Below are positions 1 through 7,656 of a DNA stretch of 22,670 nucleotides, in pieces (position 1 is the first letter of the stretch; each line of letters begins with the position of its first letter). This stretch comes from JAMXLO01 sp041487355 (GTDB lineage: Bacteria; Pseudomonadota; Alphaproteobacteria; Acetobacterales; Acetobacteraceae), in assembly GCA_041487355.1 (NCBI GenBank), contig JBGPND010000068.1:1-22670 (forward strand), read 5' to 3'. The translations under genes were made by a program, and so were the position numbers. The notes beneath the pieces are model-generated. The model did not search any database and was not told the origin of the DNA. It saw nothing but the letters and a program-made list of their open reading frames with translations.

Positions 1-1
1 C

Positions 2-1024
2 GACAAGCTGGGCGGGGCGAAGCTTCGGCTGATCTTCGCCGACCACCAGGGCGATCCGCAGAAGGCGCGCGCCGAAGCCGAGCGGCTGATCACCCAGGAG
101 CATGTCGTTGCGCTGATCGGCTCGTATCAGAGCGCCACCGCGGCGACGATCTCGCAGGTCGCCGACCGCTACGAGGTTCCCTACATGTCGGCCGACAATT
201 CTTCGCCCAGCCTGAACCAGCGCGGGCTGAAGTGGTTCTTCCGCACCTCGCCGCACGACGTCATGTTCACCCAGGCGATGTTCGACTTCTTCCGCGACAT
301 CGGCGCGAAGACCGGGCGGAAGGTGCAGAGTGTCGTGCTGTTCCACGAGGACACGATCTTCGGCACCGACAGTTCGAACGCGCAGAAACAGATGGCTGAG
401 GCAGCCGGCATCAAGGTGGCGGCCGACATCCGCTACCGCGGCAATTCGCCGTCGCTGTCGGCCGAGGTGCAGCAGATCAAGGCGGCAAATGCCGATGTGA
501 TCATGCCTTCGTCCTACACCTCGGACGCGATCCTGCTGATGCGCGGCCTGCACGATGTGGGCTACACGCCGAAGGCGATCATGGCGCAGTCGGCCGGCTT
601 CGTGGAGCAGGCGTTCATCGACGCGGTCGGCCCGCTGGCCGAGGGCGTGATGAGCCGGTCGGCCTTTGCGCTGGACGCGGCGAAGGCGCGGCCGGCAATT
701 CCGGCGGTGAATGCGCTGTATCGGGCACGCAACAACAAGGACCTGAACGACAACACCGGCCGCGAGATCACCGCGGTGATCGTGCTGGCAGATGCGATCA
801 ACCGCGCCGGCTCGACCGATCCCGAGAAGCTGCGCCAGGCGCTGGTCGCGACGGACATTCCCGGCGAACAGACGATCATGCCGTGGAAGGGCATCAAGTT
901 CGACGCCACCGGCCAGAACATTGCCGCGACGCCGGTGATCCAGCAGATCAAGGGTGGCACGTACCACACGATCTATCCGTTCGACGTCGCGGCCGAGGAA
1001 GCGGTGTGGAACGTCGGACGCTGA
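2..1024 (+). CDS. livK: ABC transporter substrate-binding protein, LivK type (5' end outside window)
   Basis: This periplasmic binding protein would deliver its ligand to the LivHMGF importer encoded downstream. The frame is already open at base 2, so the signal peptide and N-terminus lie off the left edge; 340 residues are visible, ending at TGA 1022-1024. The text fits a type 1 periplasmic-binding fold of the Leu/Ile/Val/amide group: an early 'GDPQKARAEAERLI' helix, 'ALIGSYQSATA', 'PYMSADNSSP', then the FRTSP segment and an 'SVVLFHEDTIFG' strand. An ATG at 185 is internal, not the start. This family also binds aromatic acids, amides and urea, so leucine/isoleucine/valine specificity is not shown. 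The downstream flavin hydroxylase makes an aromatic or cyclic ligand possible (inference). Confidence 0.9.
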   Translation, partial: DKLGGAKLRLIFADHQGDPQKARAEAERLITQEHVVALIGSYQSATAATISQVADRYEVPYMSADNSSPSLNQRGLKWFFRTSPHDVMFTQAMFDFFRDIGAKTGRKVQSVVLFHEDTIFGTDSSNAQKQMAEAAGIKVAADIRYRGNSPSLSAEVQQIKAANADVIMPSSYTSDAILLMRGLHDVGYTPKAIMAQSAGFVEQAFIDAVGPLAEGVMSRSAFALDAAKARPAIPAVNALYRARNNKDLNDNTGREITAVIVLADAINRAGSTDPEKLRQALVATDIPGEQTIMPWKGIKFDATGQNIAATPVIQQIKGGTYHTIYPFDVAAEEAVWNVGR

Positions 1025-1053
1025 GGCCGTATCAGTCGGCGTGGCTAAGCATA

Positions 1054-1072
1054 TAGAAACCGTCATGGCCGG
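1054..1072 (+). repeat. 19-bp repeat, left edge of the livK-livH insert
   Basis: The 19 bases tagaaaccgtcatggccgg occur here and again, in the same orientation, at 2089-2107. The two copies bracket the AT-richer insert between livK and livH. This left copy is a half-element: it lacks the second palindrome arm found in the right copy. A related motif, 'acatagaaaccc', follows at 1074-1085. Confidence 0.75.
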
Positions 1073-1131
1073 ACACATAGAAACCCGTGCGTTTGTCTCA
1101 TTCGCCAACTGCCACCAGAGAGGGCCGAAGG

Positions 1132-1770
1132 ATGATCGAAGCTGCCGCTGCTTTCGTCGCCAGTCTATTCGACAAATACGGCAAGCTGTATCTTGTCTGG
1201 CTGATATCCATGTTGACGAACCAAGCGGAGGTTGTCGCGAAGACCCGTAACGTCATCGATGAGAAGAGCTTTGGAGAGTACATCGTGACCATCCTCACGA
1301 TAAGCATTTTCTTCGGAGTGACTGTCGGTGCATTGATCCCAGGTCGCCCTGAACTGTTAAGTCGAGCCATTGTGTTCATAGTTGTAAGTTTATTATGGCT
1401 CTTTCTAAGCCTCCTTGTTCATTCCTTCTGCCGGATTCTTGGAGGGCACGAGAGTTCGCAGGTGACCGTCTCTCTCATGTTACAGAATCTTGCTTTCGCC
1501 TACGTCGCAAGCAATTTTCTCACGTTATTACTTACCTGGCTCTCGATGAGTTATCCTCCGGTACAAGACCTTCTGGAGAAGAGAGCATTCTTTAACGATC
1601 CTGGTAGTATCTTGTTTTCTCTCCAGTTCTTGATACTTCTTTTTCTTGTTCCGATGACGGTGAGCTATGCCCATGGCTTTAAGGGATTCAAGTGGTTTGG
1701 CGTGGCGGTATTTTCTGCCGTATTCGCCGTACTTTTCGGGTTCCCGGTCTATGCGCAACATGGCTGCTAG
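1132..1770 (+). CDS. Hypothetical five-helix membrane protein (possibly Yip1-like)
   Basis: I do not recognise this gene with certainty. From ATG 1132 it encodes 212 residues. An agagagg Shine-Dalgarno sequence at 1117-1123, 8 bases upstream, decides this start over ATG 1087. Five hydrophobic segments are visible near residues 50-69, 79-100, 113-136, 159-180 and 187-207, with a soluble N-terminal helix carrying DKYGK. The 'RILGGHESS' loop followed by a long helix with conserved-looking small residues recalls Yip1-domain membrane proteins, but this is a weak resemblance. Base composition and codon use are clearly AT-richer than in livK and livH, suggesting separate acquisition. It sits between two genes that normally adjoin, and has no evident link to the importer. 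Confidence 0.7.
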   Translation: MIEAAAAFVASLFDKYGKLYLVWLISMLTNQAEVVAKTRNVIDEKSFGEYIVTILTISIFFGVTVGALIPGRPELLSRAIVFIVVSLLWLFLSLLVHSFCRILGGHESSQVTVSLMLQNLAFAYVASNFLTLLLTWLSMSYPPVQDLLEKRAFFNDPGSILFSLQFLILLFLVPMTVSYAHGFKGFKWFGVAVFSAVFAVLFGFPVYAQHGC

Positions 1771-1825
1771 CGGATACGATGCGGTAACGAATCTGGTAGC
1801 CGATTTGATGCTCGAGATTGCTTGA
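1760..1825 (+). CDS. Possible 21-residue ORF overlapping the membrane-protein stop
   Basis: ATG 1760 opens an 11-base overlap with the end of the upstream membrane-protein gene and reads 21 codons (MAASGYDAVTNLVADLMLEI, then A) to TGA 1823-1825. The arrangement is like a translationally coupled small gene, and the next small ORF starts 4 bases after its stop. There is no independent Shine-Dalgarno sequence and no family I can name. An ORF this short can easily arise by chance. Confidence 0.2.
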   Translation: MAASGYDAVTNLVADLMLEIA

Positions 1826-1828
1826 AAT

Positions 1829-1927
1829 ATGCGAAGAGTATGCATTACGATTTTGCTCCTTGCAGTTTTGCTCGGGATAATCCTGTTGTATTTGTCGGAT
1901 TTCTTTGCTCGGCTCTCGATGATCTGA
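1829..1927 (+). CDS. Possible 32-residue single-helix membrane peptide
   Basis: ATG 1829 begins a 32-codon frame ending at TGA 1925-1927. The peptide starts MRRVC and continues with a run of about 18 almost entirely hydrophobic residues (ITILLLAVLLGIILLYL), then a short polar tail SDFFARLSMI. The basic N-terminus plus one helix is the typical plan of a small membrane protein, or of a signal peptide from a broken gene. It lies in the AT-richer insert 3 bases after another tiny ORF. No convincing ribosome-binding site is present, so expression would depend on coupling. Function unknown. Confidence 0.3.
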   Translation: MRRVCITILLLAVLLGIILLYLSDFFARLSMI

Positions 1928-2088
1928 CGGCAGTTGCGAGGATATGTCCCCTTATCACCCTTACCCCACCTGCGACACGCCCGCTGCCCCGCCGTTGGGA
2001 GCTCAGGGGCTGACATTCGGGGAACCCAAGAGTGCAAACATCCCGTGCTCGTCGTCACTGACGTTGCCAAGCATGGTGCCCGAATGCA
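1928..2088. other. Stretch without a convincing gene before livH
   Basis: Together with the tiny ORFs before it, this fills the roughly 400 bases between the membrane-protein stop and livH. Its composition returns toward the high GC of the chromosome. Short open frames exist on both strands, but none has both a ribosome-binding site and protein-like composition. It may be the eroded end of the inserted segment. Confidence 0.5.
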
Positions 2089-2133
2089 TAGAAACCGTCA
2101 TGGCCGGGTCAAGCCCGGCCATGACGGTTTCTA
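2089..2133. repeat. Palindromic repeat, 20-bp perfect arms, upstream of livH
   Basis: Bases 2089-2108 and 2114-2133 are perfect reverse complements around a 5-base loop (tcaag). The core 'gaaaccgtcatggccggg' belongs to the same repeat family as the copies at 1054, 12537 and 14315. Partial copies of its end continue to about 2165 ('atgacggtctctatgtg' and 'tcatgacgg'). In RNA it forms a strong stem about 40 bases before the livH start, and could separate livK expression from livHMGF. It has no U-tract, so it is not a classical terminator. Confidence 0.85.
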
Positions 2134-2172
2134 CATGACGGTCTCTATGTGTTTGGTCATGACGGATAAACC

Positions 2173-3048
2173 GTGACCTCCACCATCCTCCTGCAGGTCG
2201 TCGTGGGCGGCCTGCTCATGGGGCTGATCTATGCGCTGGTCGCTGCCGGGCTCAGCCTGATCTTCGGCTTGATGGACGTGGTGAACTTCGCGCATGGCGA
2301 GCTGTTGATGCTGGCGATGTACGCCACCTTCGTCGTCTGGCTGGCGACCGGCGTCGATCCGCTGCTGCTACTGATCCCGGTCGCACTCGCAATGTTCGCG
2401 CTGGGTGTGGCGATCTACCACCTGCTGATGGCGCGTGCCCTTTCGGTGCGGTTCAACCGCGGCATGGTGCAGATCTTCGTCACCTTCGGCCTCGCCATCC
2501 TGCTGCGCGGCGCCGCCCAGTTCACCTTCGGCAGCGACTTCAAGAGCGTCAGCACATCATTGCTTGCCGGCAGGACCATGGATCTCGCCGGCGTTTTTGT
2601 GCCCCTGCCGCAGCTCGCCGCCGGCGTCGTCAGTCTGCTCGCCTTCGGCCTGCTGCTGCTGATCAGCCGCACCGAATTCGGCCGCGCCTTGGAAGCCACG
2701 CGCGAGGACCGCGAGGCAGTGGCACTGATCGGGATCGACCGCGACCGCATCTTCGCACTCGGCTGGGGCCTCGGCGCCGCGGCGGTGGGTATCGCCGGCG
2801 TGATGCTCGCCACGTTCTATTACGTCTCGCCCAGTGTCGGCGCCAACTTCGCGCTGATCGCCTATGTCACCGTGGCACTCGGCGGATTTGGCAGCCTGTT
2901 CGGCGCGCTGGTGGCAGGGCTGCTGATCGGCCAGGTGGAGGCACTCACCGCGCTGCTGATCGAGCCGTCGCTGAAGCAGGTCGGCATGTTCGCGATCTAC
3001 CTCGCGGTGCTGATGTTCCGCCCACGCGGGCTGTTCGGCACGCTGTGA
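2173..3048 (+). CDS. livH: Branched-chain amino acid-type ABC transporter permease LivH
   Basis: This is one of the two inner-membrane permeases of the importer. The 291-residue product has the normal family length and about eight hydrophobic segments. It opens with the typical 'GLLMGLIYALVAAGLSLIFG' followed by 'MDVVNFAHGELLMLAMY'. The coupling loop that contacts the ATPases is visible as 'GRALEATREDREAVALIGID'. The end 'MFRPRGLFG' is diagnostic of LivH. The start is GTG 2173, with only a weak 'gacgga' upstream. The TGA overlaps the livM ATG in TGATG, so translation is probably coupled. The palindrome just upstream separates it from livK and the insert. Confidence 0.95.
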   Translation: MTSTILLQVVVGGLLMGLIYALVAAGLSLIFGLMDVVNFAHGELLMLAMYATFVVWLATGVDPLLLLIPVALAMFALGVAIYHLLMARALSVRFNRGMVQIFVTFGLAILLRGAAQFTFGSDFKSVSTSLLAGRTMDLAGVFVPLPQLAAGVVSLLAFGLLLLISRTEFGRALEATREDREAVALIGIDRDRIFALGWGLGAAAVGIAGVMLATFYYVSPSVGANFALIAYVTVALGGFGSLFGALVAGLLIGQVEALTALLIEPSLKQVGMFAIYLAVLMFRPRGLFGTL

Positions 3049-4058
3049 TGGAAACCTCGATCACCCGTCGCCGCCGGCATGAGCTGATCATCGGCGCGGT
3101 GCTGCTGCTGGCACTCGCCGTGCTGCCGCTGCCGATCCATGACGTGTATACCCGCAATCTGATCATCATCACCGTGCTGTTCGCCGGCCTTGCCCAGGCG
3201 TGGAACATCCTCGGCGGCTATTGCGGCCAGATCTCGCTGAGCCATGCGCTGTATTTCGGCGTCGGCGCGTATGTATCCACGCTGTTGCTGACACGTCTCG
3301 GCATTCCGCCGACGCTCGGCATGTTCGCCGGCGGCGCGCTGGGCGGGCTGATGGCGCTGCTGGTCGGCTGGCCCTGCTTCCGCCTCTCGGGCCACTACTA
3401 TGCGATCGCCACGGTGGTGGTGGGCGAGATCGGCTACCTGCTGTTCCTGAACTGGGACTGGATCGGCGGCGCCACCGGCATCAACATCCCCTATGTCCGC
3501 TCGGTCGGCGATTCCTGGCTATGGCTGCAGTTCCGCATCGACAAGCTGCCCTACCACTACGCGGCGCTCGCCTTCGCATCGGTCGCCTGGCTGGTGGCCT
3601 GGCTGATCGAGGGCTCGCGCTGGGGCTTCGTCTGGCGCGCGGTGAAAGACGATCCGGTGGCCGCGCGCAGCCTCGCCGTGCGCATCTTTCCGTCGAAGAT
3701 GGCGGCGGCGGCGATCAGCGGCGCGCTGACCGGCATCGGTGGCGCGATCTACGCGCAGTATGTCGGCTACATCGATCCGGACAGCGTGCTGTATGGCCAG
3801 TTGTCCATACTGATCCCGCTGCCCGCGGTGCTCGGCGGTGTCGGCACGCTGTGGGGGCCGTTGGTCGGCGCGGCGGTGCTGATCCCGCTCTCCGAACTCA
3901 CCCGCTCCTATCTCGGCGGCTCCGGCAGCGGCGTCGATCTGATGATCTACGGCGCGCTGATTGTTGTCGTGGCGCTGGCGCGGCCGCAAGGGCTGGCGAG
4001 CCTGATCGGCGTGCGCGTGCGCGCGCCGGCCGGAGCGGACGATGCCGCCGCTGCTTGA
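3048..4058 (+). CDS. livM: Branched-chain amino acid-type ABC transporter permease LivM
   Basis: This is the second inner-membrane permease, pairing with LivH. From ATG 3048, which shares one base with the livH stop, it encodes 336 residues, the usual LivM size; a GTG at 3045 would add one residue. Recognisable features are 'GLAQAWNILGGYCGQISLSH' near the N-terminus, the 'YAIATVVVGEIGYLLF' helix, the coupling loop 'GFVWRAVKDDPVAARSLAV' with 'FPSKMAAAAISGALTGIGGA', and the C-terminal 'ALARPQGLASLIG'. The last 17 bases overlap the start of livG, as is common in these operons. Confidence 0.95.
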   Translation: METSITRRRRHELIIGAVLLLALAVLPLPIHDVYTRNLIIITVLFAGLAQAWNILGGYCGQISLSHALYFGVGAYVSTLLLTRLGIPPTLGMFAGGALGGLMALLVGWPCFRLSGHYYAIATVVVGEIGYLLFLNWDWIGGATGINIPYVRSVGDSWLWLQFRIDKLPYHYAALAFASVAWLVAWLIEGSRWGFVWRAVKDDPVAARSLAVRIFPSKMAAAAISGALTGIGGAIYAQYVGYIDPDSVLYGQLSILIPLPAVLGGVGTLWGPLVGAAVLIPLSELTRSYLGGSGSGVDLMIYGALIVVVALARPQGLASLIGVRVRAPAGADDAAAA

Positions 4059-4756
4059 AGTCGACAACGTGAGCAAGTCGTTCGGCGGGGTCGCGGCCAA
4101 TGTCGACATCAGCTTCGACGTGCACGACGGAGAAATCCTTGGCCTGATCGGGCCGAACGGTGCGGGCAAGACGTCGCTGTTCAACGCGATCTCCGGCGAG
4201 GTGGTGCCCGACGCGGGAGAAATCCGCCTGGCCGGGCGCCGCATCTCCGGACTGCCGCCGGAGCAATGTTCCCTGCTCGGCATTGCGCGTACCTTCCAGG
4301 TGGTGCGCAGCTTCGATTCCATGACGGTGCTGGAGAACGTCATGGTCGGCGCCTATGCCCGTCTGTCGCGCACGCGTCCCGCGATGGCGCGCGCGCTGGA
4401 GACGCTGGAATTCACCGGCCTCGCCGCACGCGCCGACACCCCGGCGCATTCGCTCACGCCGGCGGAGAAGCGCCGGCTGGAAGTAGCGCGCGCACTCGCC
4501 ACCGAGCCGCGCCTGCTGCTGCTCGACGAGATGCTCACCGGCCTGACGCCGGTGGAGGCGGCGGCGGGCGTGCAGTTGATCCGCGACGTGCGCGCGCGCG
4601 GCATTACCGTGATGATGGTGGAACACGTGATGGAGGTGCTGCTGCCGCTGGTCGATCGCGCCGTGGTGCTCGATCTCGGCCGCGTGCTGACCATCGGCGT
4701 GCCGACGGAGGTGGTGCGCAATCCCGATGTGATCCGTGCCTATCTCGGCGATCGCT

Positions 4757-4770
<14 letters not shown>
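4042..4770 (+). CDS. livG: Branched-chain amino acid-type ABC transporter ATP-binding protein LivG
   Basis: This cytoplasmic ATPase subunit (242 residues) powers the LivHM importer as a heterodimer with LivF. Walker A GPNGAGKT is at residues 37-44, the Q-loop glutamine near 86 (TFQ), Walker B 'LLLLDE' at about 158-163 and the switch histidine at about 195 (VEHVM). The ABC signature is unusual: where LSGGQ or LSYG is expected, the protein reads 'HSLTPAEKRRLEVARAL'. As I recall, a LivG subgroup has similar LTxAxxKRLE signatures, so this is probably functional. ATG 4042 lies inside the end of livM, and its own 3' end overlaps livF by 14 bases. Confidence 0.95.
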
Positions 4771-5455
<685 letters not shown>

Positions 5456-5473
5456 CTTGCAGGGGATGGCGCG

Positions 5474-6724
5474 ATGCATGTGCTGATCGTGGGTGGCGGG
5501 ATCGGCGGCCTGGCGACGGCGCTGTCGCTGCACGCGGTCGGCATTCAATGCAGCGTGTTCGAGCAGGTGCGCGAGCTGCGCGAACTCGGCGTCGGCATCA
5601 ACACGCTGCCGCACGCGATCAAGGAGTTGTCCGCACTTGGCCTGCTGCCGGAGCTCGACCGCGCCGGCATCCGCACGCGCGAGTTGATCTATGCCAACCG
5701 CTTCGGCCAGGTGGTGTGGCGCGAGCTGCGCGGCACCGATGCCGGCTTCGACACGCCGCAATTCTCCATCCATCGCGGCAAGCTGCACGGCGTGCTGCTG
5801 GACGCGGTGCGCGCGCGGTTGGGCGACGATGCGGTGCGGACCGGGTGCCGGCTGGTGTCGTTCTCCGAGCGTGATGACCGCATGGTGGCGCGGTTCGAGC
5901 GGCGCGAGGCGGATGAGGCATTCGCTGCCGAGGGCGACGTGTTGGTGGGCGCCGACGGCATCCATTCGACCGTGCGCGCGGCGTTCTATCCGGACGAGGG
6001 TCCGCCGGTGTGGAACGGTATGATGCTGTGGCGCGGCGCCACCGACTGGCCGGTGTATGTCGATGGCCGCACCATGGTGATCGCCGGCGGCATGGGCCAG
6101 AAATTCGTTTTTTATCCGATCCATGCCGATCGGGCGGCGCCGGAGCGGCGGCTGACCAACTGGGCGGTGATGGCGCGCATCGGCGACGGCACGGGCGCCC
6201 CGCCGCGCCGCGAGGACTGGAACCGTCCCGGCCAGTGGGACGAGGTGGAGCCGTTCGTGCGCGACCGGTTCCGGCTGGATTTCGTCGATCCGCTGGCGCT
6301 GATCCATGCCACCGGGACGTTCTACGAATACCCGATGTGCGACCGGGATCCGCTGCCGCGCTGGTCGTTCGGCCGCGCCACGCTGCTCGGCGACGCGGCG
6401 CATCCGATGTATCCGGTGGGATCCAACGGCGCGAGCCAGGCGGTGCTGGATGCGCGTGCGCTGGCCCGGCATCTGACGGGCGGCGGCGGCGTGGCGGAGG
6501 CACTTGCCGCCTACGATGCCGAGCGCCGGCCGATGACGGCCGAGATCGTGGTCAACAACCGCAAGGGCGGGCCGGAGCGGGTGATCGACATGCTGGAGGA
6601 GCGCGCGCCGGACGGGTTCACCGACGTGGATGCGGTGGCGTCGCATGCCGAACGCGAGGCGATCGTGCGCGGCTATGCCTCGATGTCCGGCTTTGCGCGC
6701 GAGCAGGTGAACGCGCGGCGGTGA
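5474..6724 (+). CDS. FAD-dependent monooxygenase (PhzS / 3-hydroxybenzoate hydroxylase-like)
   Basis: This is probably a single-component NAD(P)H-dependent flavoprotein hydroxylase of an aromatic or heteroaromatic ring. The 416 residues show all three class A motifs: the dinucleotide fold 'VLIVGGGIGGLATAL' (residues 3-17) with an acidic residue at the end of strand 2 (E30), the 'DG' motif 'VLVGADGIHSTVR' (D161-G162) and the 'GD' motif 'TLLGDAAHPMYPVGSNGAS' (G306-D307). The 'PVGSNGASQAVLDA' text resembles PhzS-like oxidoreductases more than PHBH. ATG 5474 follows 'agggg' and comes 18 bases after livF, so substrate uptake and hydroxylation may be co-expressed. The substrate is unknown. Confidence 0.9.
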   Translation: MHVLIVGGGIGGLATALSLHAVGIQCSVFEQVRELRELGVGINTLPHAIKELSALGLLPELDRAGIRTRELIYANRFGQVVWRELRGTDAGFDTPQFSIHRGKLHGVLLDAVRARLGDDAVRTGCRLVSFSERDDRMVARFERREADEAFAAEGDVLVGADGIHSTVRAAFYPDEGPPVWNGMMLWRGATDWPVYVDGRTMVIAGGMGQKFVFYPIHADRAAPERRLTNWAVMARIGDGTGAPPRREDWNRPGQWDEVEPFVRDRFRLDFVDPLALIHATGTFYEYPMCDRDPLPRWSFGRATLLGDAAHPMYPVGSNGASQAVLDARALARHLTGGGGVAEALAAYDAERRPMTAEIVVNNRKGGPERVIDMLEERAPDGFTDVDAVASHAEREAIVRGYASMSGFAREQVNARR

Positions 6725-6736
6725 AGCGCGTTTCTG

Positions 6737-6830
6737 CTGTCATTGCGAGGAGCGAAGCGACGCGGCAATCTCCAGCCAAGTGCGTAACTGGCTCGAGATT
6801 GCCGCGTCGCTTCGCTCCTCGCAATGACAG
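6737..6830. repeat. Large inverted repeat (35-bp perfect arms) between convergent genes
   Basis: Bases 6737-6771 and 6796-6830 are perfect reverse complements carrying the core 'tcattgcgaggagcgaagcg'. Within the 24-base centre a short 'agcca/tggct' stem extends the fold. It lies between the convergent ends of the monooxygenase gene (6724) and the cupin gene (6837), so either strand would form a very stable hairpin there, and it may act as a bidirectional RNA end. The core is a dispersed repeat I know from several alphaproteobacterial genomes; its mobility mechanism is not evident here. Confidence 0.85.
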
Positions 6831-6836
6831 TCGAAC

Positions 6837-7289
6837 TCACCCCGGCGGCGGCAGGAAATTCACCTCGTGCAGGCCGGCGAGGCGGACCACCTCGGCGGGG
6901 TCGGGCACGTTGTTGATCGCCTGGAACAGGTCCCACAGCCGGCGCGTCGGCGACACCCAGAACAGGCAGGTGATGTTCGCCTGGCTGTGGTTGAACAGGC
7001 CATGCGGAATGCCGCGCGGCAGGCGGACCAGGTCGCCTGCCGAGGCGTTGGCGGACTGGCCGTCGAGCACGAGGTCGAAGCGGCCTTCGAAGATGTAGAT
7101 GAACTCGTCCTGCGTCGGGTGGATGTGTGGCGGCACGAAGGAGCCGGGCGGCAGCAGCGCGTGCCAGGAGAAGCTGCTCTCGCTGACGTGCAGCGGCTTG
7201 TAGGTCTGGCCCAAGATGTTCCAGGTGATCCCGTCCACGCTGCTGCCTTGCTGCGTGACGCCGGCGGTCATCGGTGGGGGAGTGGGCAT
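6837..7289 (-). CDS. Single-domain cupin protein
   Basis: This is a small metal-binding beta-barrel protein of 150 residues, often a dioxygenase, isomerase or ligand-binding partner in catabolic clusters. Both cupin motifs are intact: motif 1 G(X)5HXH(X)4E(X)6G at residues 49-69 with H55, H57 and E62, and motif 2 G(X)5PXG(X)2H(X)3N at 85-100 with H96. ATG 7289 is chosen because a strong 'gaggag' lies 7 bases upstream (plus-strand 7297-7302). A longer start at 7334 is possible: it overlaps the stop of the upstream truncated hydrolase in ATGA and would add 15 residues of low-complexity Ala/Pro. The reaction is not predictable. Confidence 0.85.
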   Translation of the reverse strand: MPTPPPMTAGVTQQGSSVDGITWNILGQTYKPLHVSESSFSWHALLPPGSFVPPHIHPTQDEFIYIFEGRFDLVLDGQSANASAGDLVRLPRGIPHGLFNHSQANITCLFWVSPTRRLWDLFQAINNVPDPAEVVRLAGLHEVNFLPPPG

Positions 7290-7330
7290 GTTGGGGCTCC
7301 TCGGGGGTGCGGCTGGTGCTGTGCCGTTCA

Positions 7331-7558
7331 TCATAGGGCCCTGAGGCGTGGGTTGCACGGCGCGGCAGGCAACGCGGTATCGCCGTGGCCGGGCAGGTCG
7401 TAGGAGATCAGCGTGCAGCGATCGGCCAGCCCGCCCAGGCAGTCCCACAGACGATGCGTCATGCCAAGGCAATGCAGCATCACCAGCGCCTTCCCCCGGC
7501 CGCTGCGGTGCAGGCGGATCGTGGCGGGATCGAGCGGTTGCGTCCGGCGGTCGCTCAT
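7331..7558 (-). pseudogene. Truncated alpha/beta-hydrolase (N-terminal remnant)
   Basis: The frame from ATG 7558 encodes only 75 residues, with a good ggagg 5 bases upstream (plus-strand cctcc). It carries the front of an alpha/beta-hydrolase of the 3-oxoadipate enol-lactonase type: 'ALVMLHCLGMTHRLWDCL' (oxyanion-hole strand) and 'CTLISYDLPGHGDT'. It then stops before the nucleophile elbow GxSxG, so about two thirds of a normal ~250-residue enzyme, including the catalytic Ser-Asp-His, is missing. The break lies around 7350, where hydrolase-like text gives way to 'APCNPRLRAL'. Its TGA overlaps a possible cupin start. It is probably non-functional, but its promoter and leader may still drive the cupin. 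Confidence 0.7.
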
Positions 7559-7604
7559 CATTTCCTCCATTGGCTTGTTGCACGGCACAATAGGGATTGT
7601 AAGC

Positions 7605-7633
7605 CGGGCCCAATGGAATGAGGATCGGGCCCA
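7605..7633. promoter_or_regulatory. Possible operator: two cgggccca boxes 21 bases apart
   Basis: The 98-base gap between the divergent hydrolase remnant and the binding-protein gene holds cgggccca at 7605-7612 and again at 7626-7633, with start points 21 bases (two helix turns) apart. Each contains the palindrome gggccc. A further inverted pair, ccattgg (7567-7573) and ccaatgg (7610-7616), overlaps. The geometry suits a dimeric regulator, but no regulator gene is present and the motif is simple in GC-rich DNA. Confidence 0.25.
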
Positions 7634-7656
7634 CCAAACACTGGGAGACACCAACC

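Noticed and set aside
1528..2070. 180-codon minus-strand frame in the insert
   Set aside because: Lys/Arg-rich with no hydrophobic core or ribosome-binding site, and it opposes the well-supported 212-residue membrane protein.
1054..2107. Calling the insert a classical insertion sequence
   Set aside because: No transposase is present and the flanking copies are halves of a dispersed palindrome rather than short target duplications beside terminal inverted repeats.
1934..2176. Plus-strand frames ending within or near the livH start (64 and 80 codons)
   Set aside because: Their second halves are translations of the palindromic repeat; there is no properly spaced ribosome-binding site.
6737..6830. 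CRISPR-like repeat
   Set aside because: Only one inverted pair is present, with no regularly spaced direct repeats or spacers and no cas genes.
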